The notes under the pieces were generated by a model. That model was not told where the DNA came from, searched no databases, and saw only the letters and a list, made by a program, of their open reading frames with translations. Source: Nitrososphaeria archaeon (GTDB lineage: Archaea; Thermoproteota; Nitrososphaeria; Nitrososphaerales; JARVJX01). From it: a stretch of DNA of 35,957 bases. This document shows, piece after piece, positions 1 to 10,188 of the stretch (positions are counted from its first letter, which is position 1; every line of letters starts with the position of its first letter). The stretch spans positions 1 to 35,957 of the forward strand of contig JARVJX010000005.1 of assembly GCA_029775995.1 (NCBI GenBank), given 5' to 3'. Made by a program: the position numbers and the translations under genes.

Positions 1-450
1 TTGAAGATCCTCTTCTTTAACTTCCATGCTCAAAATCTTCTTGCTCCTAGTATCTACAGCTACATTTAGTTTTAGATCCTTTACGCTCAAGGCCCTTCTT
101 TCTAAAGCTGCTCAACGATTGATCTTGAAACCTGATGAATCAACGGTTATGGTTAGAGGCTCATCAGGACTTACAAGCTCCTCATCGAGCTTAAGATAGC
201 TTCGAAACCCTTCTCCCTATGGTTGTATGCTCAAGATCTATCTCACGAACTTCTACAGAGCTCTAAAGAAACCCTCAGCCTATTGGGGAGGTGGAAGAAG
301 GTCTGAGCTGAGTTATTGCCACAAATTTTATGAAGGATTCAGGATACCTAAATCTGCCCTCTTTACCATCGTTCATGGAATATATCTACCTCCTCCGCCT
401 TTAACGAACCAAAGTTCCAGGAGCTCGCCCTACCTTACATACCTGTCATC
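1..450 (-). pseudogene. Degraded IS5-like DDE transposase, truncated by window start
   Basis: Minus-strand reading gives ...DEELVSPDEPLTITVDSSGFKINR*AALERRALSVKDLKLNVAVDTRSKKILSMEVKEEDLQ (in-frame TGA) and, in other frames, MNDGKEGRFRYPESFIKF; pattern of IS5-type transposases (DSSG/DSTG motif, KLNVAVDTRSKKI) with stops and frameshifts. Confidence 0.6.
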
Positions 451-673
451 TATCTCCCTTCAGCTCATAAGGTAAGGTGTAATTCAGGGAGTAAAAAACC
501 AGTCCTATAGAATAGAGCAAATAGTTAGTTATGCACCAACCCAATTTATAGCGATAAATTTATTAAGCCAAAAATTGTAGGTTAAGATAATGAAGAGGGC
601 ACGAGATACCATATTACTTTCCAAGGACTTACAAAGCCTACTTGTGATTGTGCCCCTTCTAGTGCCTTAAAGG

Positions 674-700
674 CCTCATCAAAGCTAAAATTTGGTGAGG
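674..700 (+). promoter_or_regulatory. Leader hairpin upstream of ilvB
   Basis: CCTCATCAAA-gctaaaa-TTTGGTGAGG: 10-bp stem with one G-U, 27 nt before the ilvB ATG; purine-rich SD-like GGGAGGAGG follows. Confidence 0.4.
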
Positions 701-727
701 TTTATGGGAGGAGGTGTGGTATAAAAT

Positions 728-2410
728 ATGGTTTATATGTCTGGTGCGAAAGCCCTTATAGAGGCTTTAAAGAAAGAGAATGTAGATGTAATCTTCGGTA
801 TACCTGGAGGGGCAAATTTACCCATATACGATGCGTTATATGATAGCGGTATAAGGCATATATTAGCTAGACATGAGCAAAGTGCAGCCCATATGGCTGA
901 TGGTTATGCAAGAGCCAGTAGAAGAGCAGGGTTATGTATAGCCACTTCTGGTCCAGGAGCAACAAATTTGGTTACTGGAATAGCTACAGCTTACATGGAT
1001 TCTATACCTATGGTAGCTATAACTGGACAAGTACCAACAAAGATGATAGGTAGGGATGCTTTTCAAGAAACAGATATAGTTGGAGTGGCTATGCCTATAA
1101 CTAAGTATGCCTTTCAGCCCAGAAAGGCATCAGATATACCTGAAACAATAAAGAAGGCTTTCTATATTGCCAATAGTGGTAGGCCTGGACCTGTATTGGT
1201 CGATGTTCCAAAAGATACTCAATCAGATTTTGCAGATATGAATTTTCCAGAAAAGGTTACTGTTAGAGGCTATAATCCACAAGTGGAGCCTGACCCCATA
1301 CAAATTGAGAGAGCCTGTGAACTAATACTAAAGGCTGAGAGACCTATGATAATGGCTGGAGGAGGGGTTTTGATAGCTGGAGCCTTTCATGAGCTACAGG
1401 CTTTAGCTGAGCTTATAATGAGCCCTGTGGTAACTACCTTTAAAGGAAAGGGAGCCTTTCCTGAGAATCACCCCCTAAGCTTAGGTCCCATTGGCATGCA
1501 TGGGCATATTGAAGCTAACAAATTGATAATTGAGGCTGATGTATTGCTCGCTGTAGGTTCTAGATTTTCAGACCGTTCTGTAGGAAAGTTTGATGAGTTT
1601 GGAAATGGGATGAAGATAATTCATGTGGATATAGACCCTTCAGAAATAGGTAAGAATAAGCAGGTTGATCTTCCCATTATTGGGGATGTAAAGGTCACCT
1701 TAGCTGAGTTGGTTAAAGGTTTAGCCAAAAGAATCATAAGAAAGGAAGATAACCCTTGGCTTAAAAGGGTAAATCGAGTTAAGGAGGAAGTAAAACAGTA
1801 TTGGAAGGATGAACCGAAGGATATTACTCCAAGAAAACTTTTGAAAAAATTAAGGGAAGTTTTGCCCCCTGATTCTATCGCAACTACCGAAGTTGGTCAA
1901 TGCCAAATGTGGGCTTCTTTGCATTTTGATGTAATAAAACCTGGAACCTTTTTCAGCTCTACAGGCTTAGGTACCATGGGTTTCGGCTTTCCAGCAGCTA
2001 TAGGTGCAAAGGTAGCTAGACCTAACGTTCCTGTAGTAGATATCGCTGGAGATGGTAGCTTTTGTATGACTGAAAACTCTTTAGCTACAGCAGTCCTTGA
2101 AAGGATACCTGTAATAGTTGTTATAATGAACAACCGCTTATTGGGAATGGTAGCCCAATGGCAAAGATTATTTTATGAAAAAAGGCTTATAGGGGTAGAT
2201 CTTCATGATTCCCCTGACTTTGTAAAGTTAGCAGAAGCTTATGGGGCACAAGGGATAAGAGTGGGGTCTTTAAAAGAGTTTGAAGAGGCTATGAAAAAGG
2301 CCCTTATTAGTGATGTAGCTACTGTGATAGATGTTCCTATTGATCCTGAAGAGGAAGTTTATCCCTTTGTAGTTCCTGGAACTAGTTTAAAGGATATGAT
2401 AATTGCCTAG
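728..2410 (+). CDS. ilvB: Acetolactate synthase large subunit
   Basis: 560 aa; ThDP enzyme with GIPGG...HEQSAAHMADGYARA, GDGSF...NN motifs; followed by ilvN. Confidence 0.95.
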   Translation: MVYMSGAKALIEALKKENVDVIFGIPGGANLPIYDALYDSGIRHILARHEQSAAHMADGYARASRRAGLCIATSGPGATNLVTGIATAYMDSIPMVAITGQVPTKMIGRDAFQETDIVGVAMPITKYAFQPRKASDIPETIKKAFYIANSGRPGPVLVDVPKDTQSDFADMNFPEKVTVRGYNPQVEPDPIQIERACELILKAERPMIMAGGGVLIAGAFHELQALAELIMSPVVTTFKGKGAFPENHPLSLGPIGMHGHIEANKLIIEADVLLAVGSRFSDRSVGKFDEFGNGMKIIHVDIDPSEIGKNKQVDLPIIGDVKVTLAELVKGLAKRIIRKEDNPWLKRVNRVKEEVKQYWKDEPKDITPRKLLKKLREVLPPDSIATTEVGQCQMWASLHFDVIKPGTFFSSTGLGTMGFGFPAAIGAKVARPNVPVVDIAGDGSFCMTENSLATAVLERIPVIVVIMNNRLLGMVAQWQRLFYEKRLIGVDLHDSPDFVKLAEAYGAQGIRVGSLKEFEEAMKKALISDVATVIDVPIDPEEEVYPFVVPGTSLKDMIIA

Positions 2411-2926
2411 GTGATAAGTTTGGAGACCTATATAATTTCAACTTTAGTTGAGAATAAGCCTGGAGTATTGCAAAAGGTATCTAGCATGTTCAGGAGTAGA
2501 GGTTTTAATATCGATAGTATATCTGTAGGACCCATTGAGAGCAGTGATATATCCAGGATGACTATAACCATAAAGGGTGATGAAAGAACCGTGGACCAAT
2601 TGGTTAAGCAACTGAAAAAGTTGATAGATGTTATAGAGGTAAATATTCTAGACCCTAAGAATACTGTATATAGGGAATTGGTCCTAATTAAAGTGAATTG
2701 TAAGGATACAAATGATAGAAACGATGTAATTATCTTCTCTAGCATTTATAATGCCAAAGTAGTTGATGTTACCAAGGAAAGTATGATAGTTGAGTTAACA
2801 GGGACTCCTGATAAAATTGATTCCTTTATAGAACTCCTTAAAGCTTATAATATAATAGAGCTGGCAAGAACAGGTGTTACAGCTTTAGCTAGAGGTAATG
2901 GTAATGGCACAAGAGGAATATATTAG
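2411..2926 (+). CDS. ilvN: Acetolactate synthase small (ACT) subunit
   Basis: 171 aa; LVENKPGVLQKVSSMFRSRGFNIDSISVGP ACT domain; GTG start. Confidence 0.93.
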   Translation: MISLETYIISTLVENKPGVLQKVSSMFRSRGFNIDSISVGPIESSDISRMTITIKGDERTVDQLVKQLKKLIDVIEVNILDPKNTVYRELVLIKVNCKDTNDRNDVIIFSSIYNAKVVDVTKESMIVELTGTPDKIDSFIELLKAYNIIELARTGVTALARGNGNGTRGIY

Positions 2927-4412
2927 GATTTATGATACTACTTTGAGAGATGGTGAGCAAACTCCAGGAGTATCCTTAACCTTAGAGCAAAAATTAATCA
3001 TAGCTCAACAGTTAGATAAGCTTGGGGTAGATGTAATAGAGGCAGGCTTTCCTATAACTTCAAAGGGTGAAGTTGAAGCTGTAAAATCCATAGCAAAAGC
3101 AGGATTAAGGGCTGAAGTTATTGCTTTAGCTAGATGTAATAAGCTTGATATAGATACAGCTTTAAGTTGTGATGTTAAAAGTTTACATCTTTTTATAGCC
3201 ACTTCAGATATTCATCTTAAACACAAATTAAAGATAAGTAGGGAAGAAGCTTTAGAGAGGGCAATAGAATGCATTAAATATGCTAAGGGGCATAATGTTA
3301 CTGTAGAGTTCTCAGCTGAAGATGCTACCAGAACCAATTTAGATTTCCTTAAGGAATTCCTTAAAGCTGTTGTTAAGGCTGGAGCAGATAGGTTAGACAT
3401 ACCTGATACTGTAGGTATATGCACCCCTGAAAGGATGAGTCAGATAGTTAGAGAGGTTAAAAGTGTATGTAATGTTCCTATAAGCGTTCACTGTCACAAC
3501 GATTTTGGACTTGCAGTATATAATACCATAGCAGGTATAAAGGCTGGAGCCAATCAAGCTCATTTAACCGTCAATGGTATAGGAGAGAGAGCAGGAAATG
3601 CCTCTCTAGAAGAGGTTGTAATGGCTCTTCATTGCCTTTATGGTAAAAAGACAAGGATAAATACCCAGCTGATTTATGAAACTTCTCAATTGGTTTCAAG
3701 ATTGACAGGAATTGTGATTCAGCCTAACAAGGCCATTGTAGGTGATAATGCCTTTGGTCATGAATCAGGAATTCATACCCATGGAGTATTAGAGTATCCC
3801 TTAACCTATGAACCTATAACTCCTGAGCTGGTAGGAAGAAGGAGGTGGATCATGGCTGGTAAACATGCAGGAAGTCATGGTATACAGGCTCAGTTAGAGA
3901 GCTTAGGAATTAAAGCTGATAAGGAGCAATTGAAAATCATAGTAGAAAAGGTTAAGGAATTGGGGGATAAAGGAAAAAGAGTTACAGATGCTGATTTAGA
4001 AGCCATTGCAAAGACCGTTATAGGTCAGAATCTTAAGGAAGAAAAACCTGTTCAATTGTTAGATTTAGCGGTAATGACTGGAATAAAAGTAGTTCCAACT
4101 GCAAGTGTGAAGTTAATGATAGAGGGTAAAGAGATATTAGCAGCTGAGACAGGGGTTGGTCCTGTGGATTCAGCTATAAAAGCTATCCAGAAAATTAGTG
4201 AAAGTTTTGCAAAAATAAGGTTAAAAGAGTATAGACTTGATGCTATAACAGGAGGTTCCGATGCATTAGCTGAGGTAAGTATAAAGGTTGAAGATCATGA
4301 AGGAAATATGGCTTGGGCTAGAGCCATTGGAGAAGATGTGGTAGTAGCAAGTGTTGAGGCTATGATAGATGGGATAAACAAACTTTTGATGAAGAAAAAA
4401 ATAATTCATTAA
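2898..4412 (+). CDS. leuA: 2-isopropylmalate synthase / (R)-citramalate synthase family
   Basis: 504 aa; RIYDTTLRDGEQTPGVSLT, HCHNDFGLAV, C-terminal regulatory domain; cimA versus leuA not resolvable by eye. Confidence 0.88.
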   Translation: MVMAQEEYIRIYDTTLRDGEQTPGVSLTLEQKLIIAQQLDKLGVDVIEAGFPITSKGEVEAVKSIAKAGLRAEVIALARCNKLDIDTALSCDVKSLHLFIATSDIHLKHKLKISREEALERAIECIKYAKGHNVTVEFSAEDATRTNLDFLKEFLKAVVKAGADRLDIPDTVGICTPERMSQIVREVKSVCNVPISVHCHNDFGLAVYNTIAGIKAGANQAHLTVNGIGERAGNASLEEVVMALHCLYGKKTRINTQLIYETSQLVSRLTGIVIQPNKAIVGDNAFGHESGIHTHGVLEYPLTYEPITPELVGRRRWIMAGKHAGSHGIQAQLESLGIKADKEQLKIIVEKVKELGDKGKRVTDADLEAIAKTVIGQNLKEEKPVQLLDLAVMTGIKVVPTASVKLMIEGKEILAAETGVGPVDSAIKAIQKISESFAKIRLKEYRLDAITGGSDALAEVSIKVEDHEGNMAWARAIGEDVVVASVEAMIDGINKLLMKKKIIH

Positions 4413-4417
4413 GTTAT

Positions 4418-5437
4418 ATGCAGAAGCTTAAGGTAGCCTTAATAGAGGGAGATGGTATTGGTCCTGAAGTAAGTAACGCTACTCTAAAGGTTCTAGAGGC
4501 TTTAAAATCTACATTTAATCTAAATTTTGAAATTCAAAAGGTAGATGCTGGTGATAGATGCCTAGAGAGGAAAGGAAGGGCTTTACCAGAGGAGAGTCTT
4601 GATGTTATCAAAGGCTCAAAGGCAATACTAAAGGGACCAGTGGGAAATACTGCTATGGATGTTGTGGTTAGATTAAGGCAGATGTTTGACCTTTACGCAA
4701 ACATTAGGCCTGTGAAAAACTTACCTAAAGTTCCTTCTTTGAAACCCAACATAGATTTTATTATAGTAAGAGAAAATACAGAGGATTTGTATAAAGGTTA
4801 TGAGTTCAATATTCAGGGAGGAGCAATAGCTCTAAGGATAATAACCGAGAAAAGTTGTAGGAGAATTGCTGAGTATGCCTTTAAATTGGCTGAGAAGAGA
4901 AAAGGAAAGATAGTTGCTGTTCATAAAGCTAATGTGTTAAGACTTACTGATGGTTTGTTTGTAAAGGTTTGTAAAGAGGTAGCTTCTAATTACCCTCATA
5001 TAGAGTATAGTGAAATGCTTGTGGATGCTATGGCTATGAATCTTATAAGAAATCCTGAAAATTATGACGTGATCTTGACTACAAATGTTTTTGGAGACAT
5101 TTTATCTGATGAAGCAGCTCAATTGGTAGGAGGCTTAGGCTTAGCACCATCTGCAAACCTAGGAGATGATAAGGCTTTATTTGAACCTGTGCATGGAGCT
5201 GCCCCTGATATAGCTGGTAAGGGTATAGCTAATCCCCTTGCCATGATTTTATCCTCAAAGATGATGCTAGATTGGTTCTTCTCAATAACTGGAGAGGAGA
5301 ATTACGGAAGGGCTGGAGAAGTTTTAGTGAAATCGGTTATAAAAAGCTTGGAAGAAGGCTTTACCACCCTAGATTTGGGAGGTGATAAAAAGACCATGGA
5401 AGTTGCAGATTTCATAATTAGGGAATTAAAAGTATAA
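4418..5437 (+). CDS. leuB: 3-isopropylmalate dehydrogenase family
   Basis: 339 aa; [61 protein letters not shown]. Confidence 0.88.
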   Translation: MQKLKVALIEGDGIGPEVSNATLKVLEALKSTFNLNFEIQKVDAGDRCLERKGRALPEESLDVIKGSKAILKGPVGNTAMDVVVRLRQMFDLYANIRPVKNLPKVPSLKPNIDFIIVRENTEDLYKGYEFNIQGGAIALRIITEKSCRRIAEYAFKLAEKRKGKIVAVHKANVLRLTDGLFVKVCKEVASNYPHIEYSEMLVDAMAMNLIRNPENYDVILTTNVFGDILSDEAAQLVGGLGLAPSANLGDDKALFEPVHGAAPDIAGKGIANPLAMILSSKMMLDWFFSITGEENYGRAGEVLVKSVIKSLEEGFTTLDLGGDKKTMEVADFIIRELKV

Positions 5438-5466
5438 ATAGGATTTTTTAGTAGTGGTTTGGAAGA

Positions 5467-5646
5467 TTGAGTACACAAATTCAATTACCTATATGCTCCT
5501 TTTGTAATAGACCTATATTACCAGGAGAGAGGGCTGTAAAGTTTCTTTGCCCTAATTGTGGAGTAGTATTAATTTGGAGGAATGAGAAATGCAAAATCTT
5601 TTCTAGACCCTATAAATGCTATAACTGTGGATTTGAGGGACCTTAA
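5467..5646 (+). CDS. Small archaeal Zn-ribbon protein (COG2888-like), absent from the supplied ORF track
   Basis: TTG-start 59-aa ORF MSTQIQLPICSFCNRPILPGERAVKFLCPNCGVVLIWRNEKCKIFSRPYKCYNCGFEGP; CxxC pairs; immediately upstream of aEF-1beta, a common archaeal pairing. Confidence 0.85.
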   Translation: MSTQIQLPICSFCNRPILPGERAVKFLCPNCGVVLIWRNEKCKIFSRPYKCYNCGFEGP

Positions 5647-5649
5647 TAC

Positions 5650-5931
5650 ATGAGCAAGCTAATTTTAAGATTTAAAGTTATGCCTTCTGATTCAGATGTA
5701 GATTTTAAGGCTATGGAAAAGGAGGTAATCTCAAGAATCCCAAAGGATGTTAAGCTTAACTATAAGAGAGAAGAGCCTATAGCCTTTGGTCTAAAGGCCC
5801 TAATCCTTGATTTAGAATGTGAAGAAAAGGATGGAGTTTCTGATGAAATAGAGAATCTAATAACAGGGTCTGAGATGGTTGGAAGGGCTGAACTAATAGG
5901 AGTTAGTCGAAAATCCATAACTGTAAAATAA
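5650..5931 (+). CDS. Elongation factor 1-beta
   Basis: 93 aa; RFKVMPSDSDVDF..., IAFGLKALILDLECEEKDG aEF-1beta pattern. Confidence 0.88.
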   Translation: MSKLILRFKVMPSDSDVDFKAMEKEVISRIPKDVKLNYKREEPIAFGLKALILDLECEEKDGVSDEIENLITGSEMVGRAELIGVSRKSITVK

Positions 5932-5969
5932 AAGTCATGTTCGTCATAAAATTAAGAGGAGACTAAGGA

Positions 5970-8159
5970 ATGGTTAAAAAAGAGAGAGCTCTATCCCTTC
6001 AATTAAAGGTAGTTGAGGCTAAGCAGAGAGATATAGGAAAAAAGAGGGCAAGAATAAGTAATCATCACTTAAAGGAGCTTGGGATTAAAGCTGGAAGCGT
6101 TATAGAAATTATAGGTAAAAAGGTTACTCCAGTTATTGCGTGGCCTCTGGAACCTGAAGAAGATTCCTTGGAAATCATTAGGTTAGATGGTCAAACAAGA
6201 AAGAATGCTGGAACAGCTTTAAATGAATATGTAACCATTAGAAAGAGTAAAGCTAGTGTAGCTAAAAGCATAACCCTAGTCCCTTTAAACTCAAGGTTAA
6301 GAGGAGATAAAGATTTTACCCAATTTATTAAGAATAGGCTAAAAGGTTACCCCTTTGTTGAAGGTGATGAAATATCTTTAGTAATTCTTGGTAATCCCGT
6401 AGCCTTCATCGTTGATAAGGTTAGACCTAAGGGAATAGTTAAGATAGCTGAAAGTAGTAAGTTAATCCTTATTCAGGAACCTTCAGTTTCTAAGGGGGTA
6501 GGATTAAGAGTAACTTATGATGAAATTGGAGGTTTAAAGGAAGAGATCTCTAAGCTTAGAGAGATAGTAGAATTACCTTTAAGGCATCCTGAGCTCTTTC
6601 ACAGGTTAGGTATAGAACCTCCCAAGGGTATACTTCTCTATGGTCCCCCTGGATGTGGAAAAACTTTAATTGCTAAGGCTTTAGCCAATGAGAGTGAAGC
6701 AAAATTTTACTCTATAAATGGCCCTGAAATAATGAGCAAATATTATGGGGAAACGGAAGCAAAATTAAGGGAGATCTTTAAGGATGCTAAAGAGAATGCC
6801 CCCTCCATAATCTTTTTAGATGAAATAGATGCTATTGCTCCTAAAAGAGAAGAAACCTTTGGTGATGTGGAAAAAAGGTTGGTGGCTCAACTTTTAGCCT
6901 TAATGGACGGATTAACTGAAAGAGGTAGAGTGATTGTTATTGGAGCTACAAATAGGGCTGATAGCTTAGACCCGGCTTTAAGGAGACCAGGAAGATTTGA
7001 TAGAGAAGTAGAAATAGGTGTCCCTAATACTATAGGTAGGTTAGAAATTTTACAGATACATACTAGAGGTATGCCCTTAGGAGAGGATGTAGATCTTTTA
7101 AGAATAGCAAGAGAAGCTCATGGGTTTACTGGAGCAGATTTAAGAGCTCTATGTGCTGAAGCAGCTTTAAAGGCTTTAAGAAGGTATTTGCCTGAGCTCG
7201 ATCTTGAATCAGAAAAAATTCCATCATCAGTATTGGAGAAAATGGTGGTAAAAAATGAAGATTTTAGGGAAGCCTTTAAAGAAATAGTTCCCACAGCCCT
7301 AAGAGAGTTTTATATAGAAAATCCTAATTTAGGTTTTGAAGATGTTGGAGGCTTAATGGATGTTAAGAAAACCCTAGAGGAAAACCTTATTTGGGCCATA
7401 AAAAATCCTGAAAGATTCCAAAAAATAGGTATAGAACCTCCCAAGGGTATACTTCTCTATGGTCCCCCTGGATGTGGAAAAACTTTAATTGCTAAGGCTT
7501 TAGCCAGAGAATGTGGAACAAACTTTATTACTGTTAGAGGTCCTGAAATTCTATCTAAATGGGTTGGAGAATCTGAAAAAGCAATTAGAGAGATCTTTAA
7601 AAAAGCTAAATCTTCGGCTCCCTGCATAATCTTTTTAGATGAGATAGATTCAATAGCTAGGATAAGGGGAGATATTTATGGAGATTTTGGTGTAAGTGAT
7701 AAGGTATTGAGCCAATTGTTAACAGAAATGGATTCTATTTCCAACGTTGAAGGTCTTTTTGTAGTAGCTGCTACTAATAGAGCCGATGTTCTTGATCCTT
7801 CTCTCTTGAGACCTGGAAGATTAGATCTCTTAATTTATGTTCCCCCTCCCAATGAGGAGGAGAGAAAGGAGATATTAAATAAATTTACATCTAAGATGCC
7901 AAAGGAAGAGTTAGATTTAAAAGAATTAGCAAAACTTACAAAGGGTTATTCAGGAGCAGATTTGGAGGCTCTTTGTAGAGAGGCTGGAATAATTGCCCTT
8001 AAAAAGGATGAAAAGTCTCCTCTCATTAGAAAAGAGGATTTCTTAAAGGCTATGGAAAAGGTAAAACCTTCTATTACCGAAGAAATCTTAGCTTGGTATG
8101 AATCTCAGAATAAGAGAATTATAAGTAGAATAAGTACCCAAAAGGGTTTTTATGGTTAG
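5970..8159 (+). CDS. CDC48/VAT-family AAA+ ATPase
   Basis: 729 aa; N-domain plus two AAA modules, each [15 protein letters not shown] and IIFLDEID. Confidence 0.95.
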   Translation: MVKKERALSLQLKVVEAKQRDIGKKRARISNHHLKELGIKAGSVIEIIGKKVTPVIAWPLEPEEDSLEIIRLDGQTRKNAGTALNEYVTIRKSKASVAKSITLVPLNSRLRGDKDFTQFIKNRLKGYPFVEGDEISLVILGNPVAFIVDKVRPKGIVKIAESSKLILIQEPSVSKGVGLRVTYDEIGGLKEEISKLREIVELPLRHPELFHRLGIEPPKGILLYGPPGCGKTLIAKALANESEAKFYSINGPEIMSKYYGETEAKLREIFKDAKENAPSIIFLDEIDAIAPKREETFGDVEKRLVAQLLALMDGLTERGRVIVIGATNRADSLDPALRRPGRFDREVEIGVPNTIGRLEILQIHTRGMPLGEDVDLLRIAREAHGFTGADLRALCAEAALKALRRYLPELDLESEKIPSSVLEKMVVKNEDFREAFKEIVPTALREFYIENPNLGFEDVGGLMDVKKTLEENLIWAIKNPERFQKIGIEPPKGILLYGPPGCGKTLIAKALARECGTNFITVRGPEILSKWVGESEKAIREIFKKAKSSAPCIIFLDEIDSIARIRGDIYGDFGVSDKVLSQLLTEMDSISNVEGLFVVAATNRADVLDPSLLRPGRLDLLIYVPPPNEEERKEILNKFTSKMPKEELDLKELAKLTKGYSGADLEALCREAGIIALKKDEKSPLIRKEDFLKAMEKVKPSITEEILAWYESQNKRIISRISTQKGFYG

Positions 8160-8173
8160 AAATCAGCTAAGAG

Positions 8174-8401
8174 TTGATTAACATGGGGTATCCTTTAAGA
8201 AATTTAATATATGAACTAATAAAGGCCAAGGGAAATTATACCGATAAAGAACTCCTGAATGATATTAACAAAAGAGGTTATGAGATTGGTATAAAGGAAA
8301 TGAATAGAGTCTTAATGCACCTTGAAATTTTAGGCTTAATAAGCGTTAGATGGAGCGGTAAGGATAAGAGAAGAATAGAAATCTTACAGCAAAAGTCATA
8401 A
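8174..8401 (+). CDS. Small winged-helix protein
   Basis: 75 aa; helix-rich wHTH-like pattern ...MNRVLMHLEILGLISVRWSGKDKRRIEIL. Confidence 0.6.
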   Translation: MINMGYPLRNLIYELIKAKGNYTDKELLNDINKRGYEIGIKEMNRVLMHLEILGLISVRWSGKDKRRIEILQQKS

Positions 8402-8426
8402 AGCAGTATTTCCTTAAAATTTTCTG

Positions 8427-9449
8427 ATGGGCGTTGATTTAAGGGACATAGTCACTTTAAGGAAGATAGATATTGAAAGTTTAAATAATAAAGTAATTGC
8501 TATAGATGCCTACAATTCTCTTTATCAGTTTTTAGCTATTATCAGAGGAGAGAGAGGTGAGCTCTTGATGGATAGACATGGTAACATTACAAGTCACATC
8601 AGTGGATTATTTTATAGAAATATAAATTTCTTGAGTATAGGCATAAAGCCCATATATATCTTTGATGGTCAACCCCCTGAGCTGAAGGCTATGGAAATAG
8701 AGAAAAGGAAGGAGTTCAAAGAGAAAGCAACTATAATGTATATGAGGGCTTTGGCTGAGGGAAGAATAGAAGAAGCAAAAAAATATGCCCAAGCTACCTC
8801 CCTTATAAAGGATTATATGGTGGAAGATGCTAAGAAGGTTCTCGACCTTTTAGGTATTCCTTGGATAGTTGCTCCATCAGAAGGTGAAGCAACGGCAGCT
8901 CAATTGTCCGTAAATAATTTAGCCTACGCTTGTGCTTCCCAAGATTATGATAGCCTGCTCTTTGGTGCTAAAAGGTTAATAAGAAATTTGACCATATCTG
9001 GAAGGAGAAAGCTTCCAGGAAAGAAGGTTTATATTGAGATAGAGCTTGAAGAAATATTATTGGAAGAACTTTTAAATCAACTATCTATAACTAGAGAGCA
9101 ATTGATAGATATTGGGATTTTGGTAGGGACAGATTTTAATCCTGATGGTTTTAAAGGGATAGGTCCAAAGTCAGCTCTCAAACTTATAAGAGAGTATAAG
9201 AGATTAGAGAGCATACCAGAAATACAGGAAGAGCTAAAAAAGATAGATTACCAAGCTATTAGGGAGATATTTTTAAAACCAAAAGTTTCCTTACCAGAAA
9301 AAATAGAGTTTAAAAGTATAAATAAAGAAGGTTTAATTCACTTCTTATGTGATGAAAAGGATTTCTCCTTTGAAAGAGTTAACAATGCTATAAGCAAATT
9401 AGAGGAAACCTTAGCTAAACGTTCCTTAAGCTTAGATAGGTTCTTTTAA
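8427..9449 (+). CDS. fen: Flap endonuclease 1
   Basis: 340 aa; GVDLRDIV, IAIDAYNSLYQFL, FDGQPPELK, VAPSEGEATAAQL, GTDFNPDGFKGIGPKSALKLI; C-terminal SLDRFF PIP-like motif. Confidence 0.95.
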   Translation: MGVDLRDIVTLRKIDIESLNNKVIAIDAYNSLYQFLAIIRGERGELLMDRHGNITSHISGLFYRNINFLSIGIKPIYIFDGQPPELKAMEIEKRKEFKEKATIMYMRALAEGRIEEAKKYAQATSLIKDYMVEDAKKVLDLLGIPWIVAPSEGEATAAQLSVNNLAYACASQDYDSLLFGAKRLIRNLTISGRRKLPGKKVYIEIELEEILLEELLNQLSITREQLIDIGILVGTDFNPDGFKGIGPKSALKLIREYKRLESIPEIQEELKKIDYQAIREIFLKPKVSLPEKIEFKSINKEGLIHFLCDEKDFSFERVNNAISKLEETLAKRSLSLDRFF

Positions 9450-10004
9450 ATGAGCCAAGCAGCTTTTTTAAAATTCTTTGAAAAGGTAAATAGGTTAAAA
9501 GAAGAAAAGAGAAAAGGGTGGGTAACTAAGGCGAATATAAAGGATTGCGAATCGGTAGCTTCCCATACTTTCCAATTGGCTTTAATGGCCATGCTCTTTT
9601 CAAGGGAATTAGGCTTAGACGAGTTAAAGGCTATCAAAATAAGTTTGATTCACGATTTACCTGAAGCTTTAATAGGTGATCATATTCCTGAGGAATATCA
9701 GAAAGGGGAGAAAGAGATTAAGGAGGATAAAGCCTTTAAAAGACTCTTTAGCCTAATTCCTAAAAGGGATGAATATGAAGAATTATGGAAGGAATATAAA
9801 GAGCAGAAAAGCAAAGAATCTAGGTTAGTAAAGCAGTTAGATGCTTTAGAGATGGCTTTACAAGGCCTAAGCTATTACAAAAGATACAAAAGTAGAAATC
9901 TTTTGGAACTTATAGATTCTGCTTCCTCAAAGGTAAAAGATAGATACCTTAATAAAGTTCTCCAATTGAGTAAAAGTAAATCAATTAGACATTCTAATAC
10001 CTAA
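9450..10004 (+). CDS. HD-domain phosphohydrolase (5'-nucleotidase-like)
   Basis: 184 aa; VASHTFQLALMA...LIHDLPEALIGDHIP HD signature. Confidence 0.85.
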   Translation: MSQAAFLKFFEKVNRLKEEKRKGWVTKANIKDCESVASHTFQLALMAMLFSRELGLDELKAIKISLIHDLPEALIGDHIPEEYQKGEKEIKEDKAFKRLFSLIPKRDEYEELWKEYKEQKSKESRLVKQLDALEMALQGLSYYKRYKSRNLLELIDSASSKVKDRYLNKVLQLSKSKSIRHSNT

Positions 10005-10188
10005 TTTTAAATTTTTGTTATCATGATTTGAAGAATTTAAAAATTTTATTTGCCGAAAAGGATGATTGTTTAAAAATTATTCTCAAAACTTACTGTTAAA
10101 GAGCTTCAGTTACTACACAAAGCCTTAAACCTTTTTAAATAAATTCTATCAAACAGAGTTCTATTGTTTAACTTTTACTCCTTGTCTG

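Noticed and set aside
227-475. ORF 227-475 (+), 82 aa
   Set aside because: Antisense to the decayed transposase; composition not protein-like
1897-2133. Antisense ORFs inside ilvB, ilvN, leuA, leuB, moeA, rrp4, rrp41, cbiO and others
   Set aside because: Mirror strong sense-strand genes; no motifs or independent support
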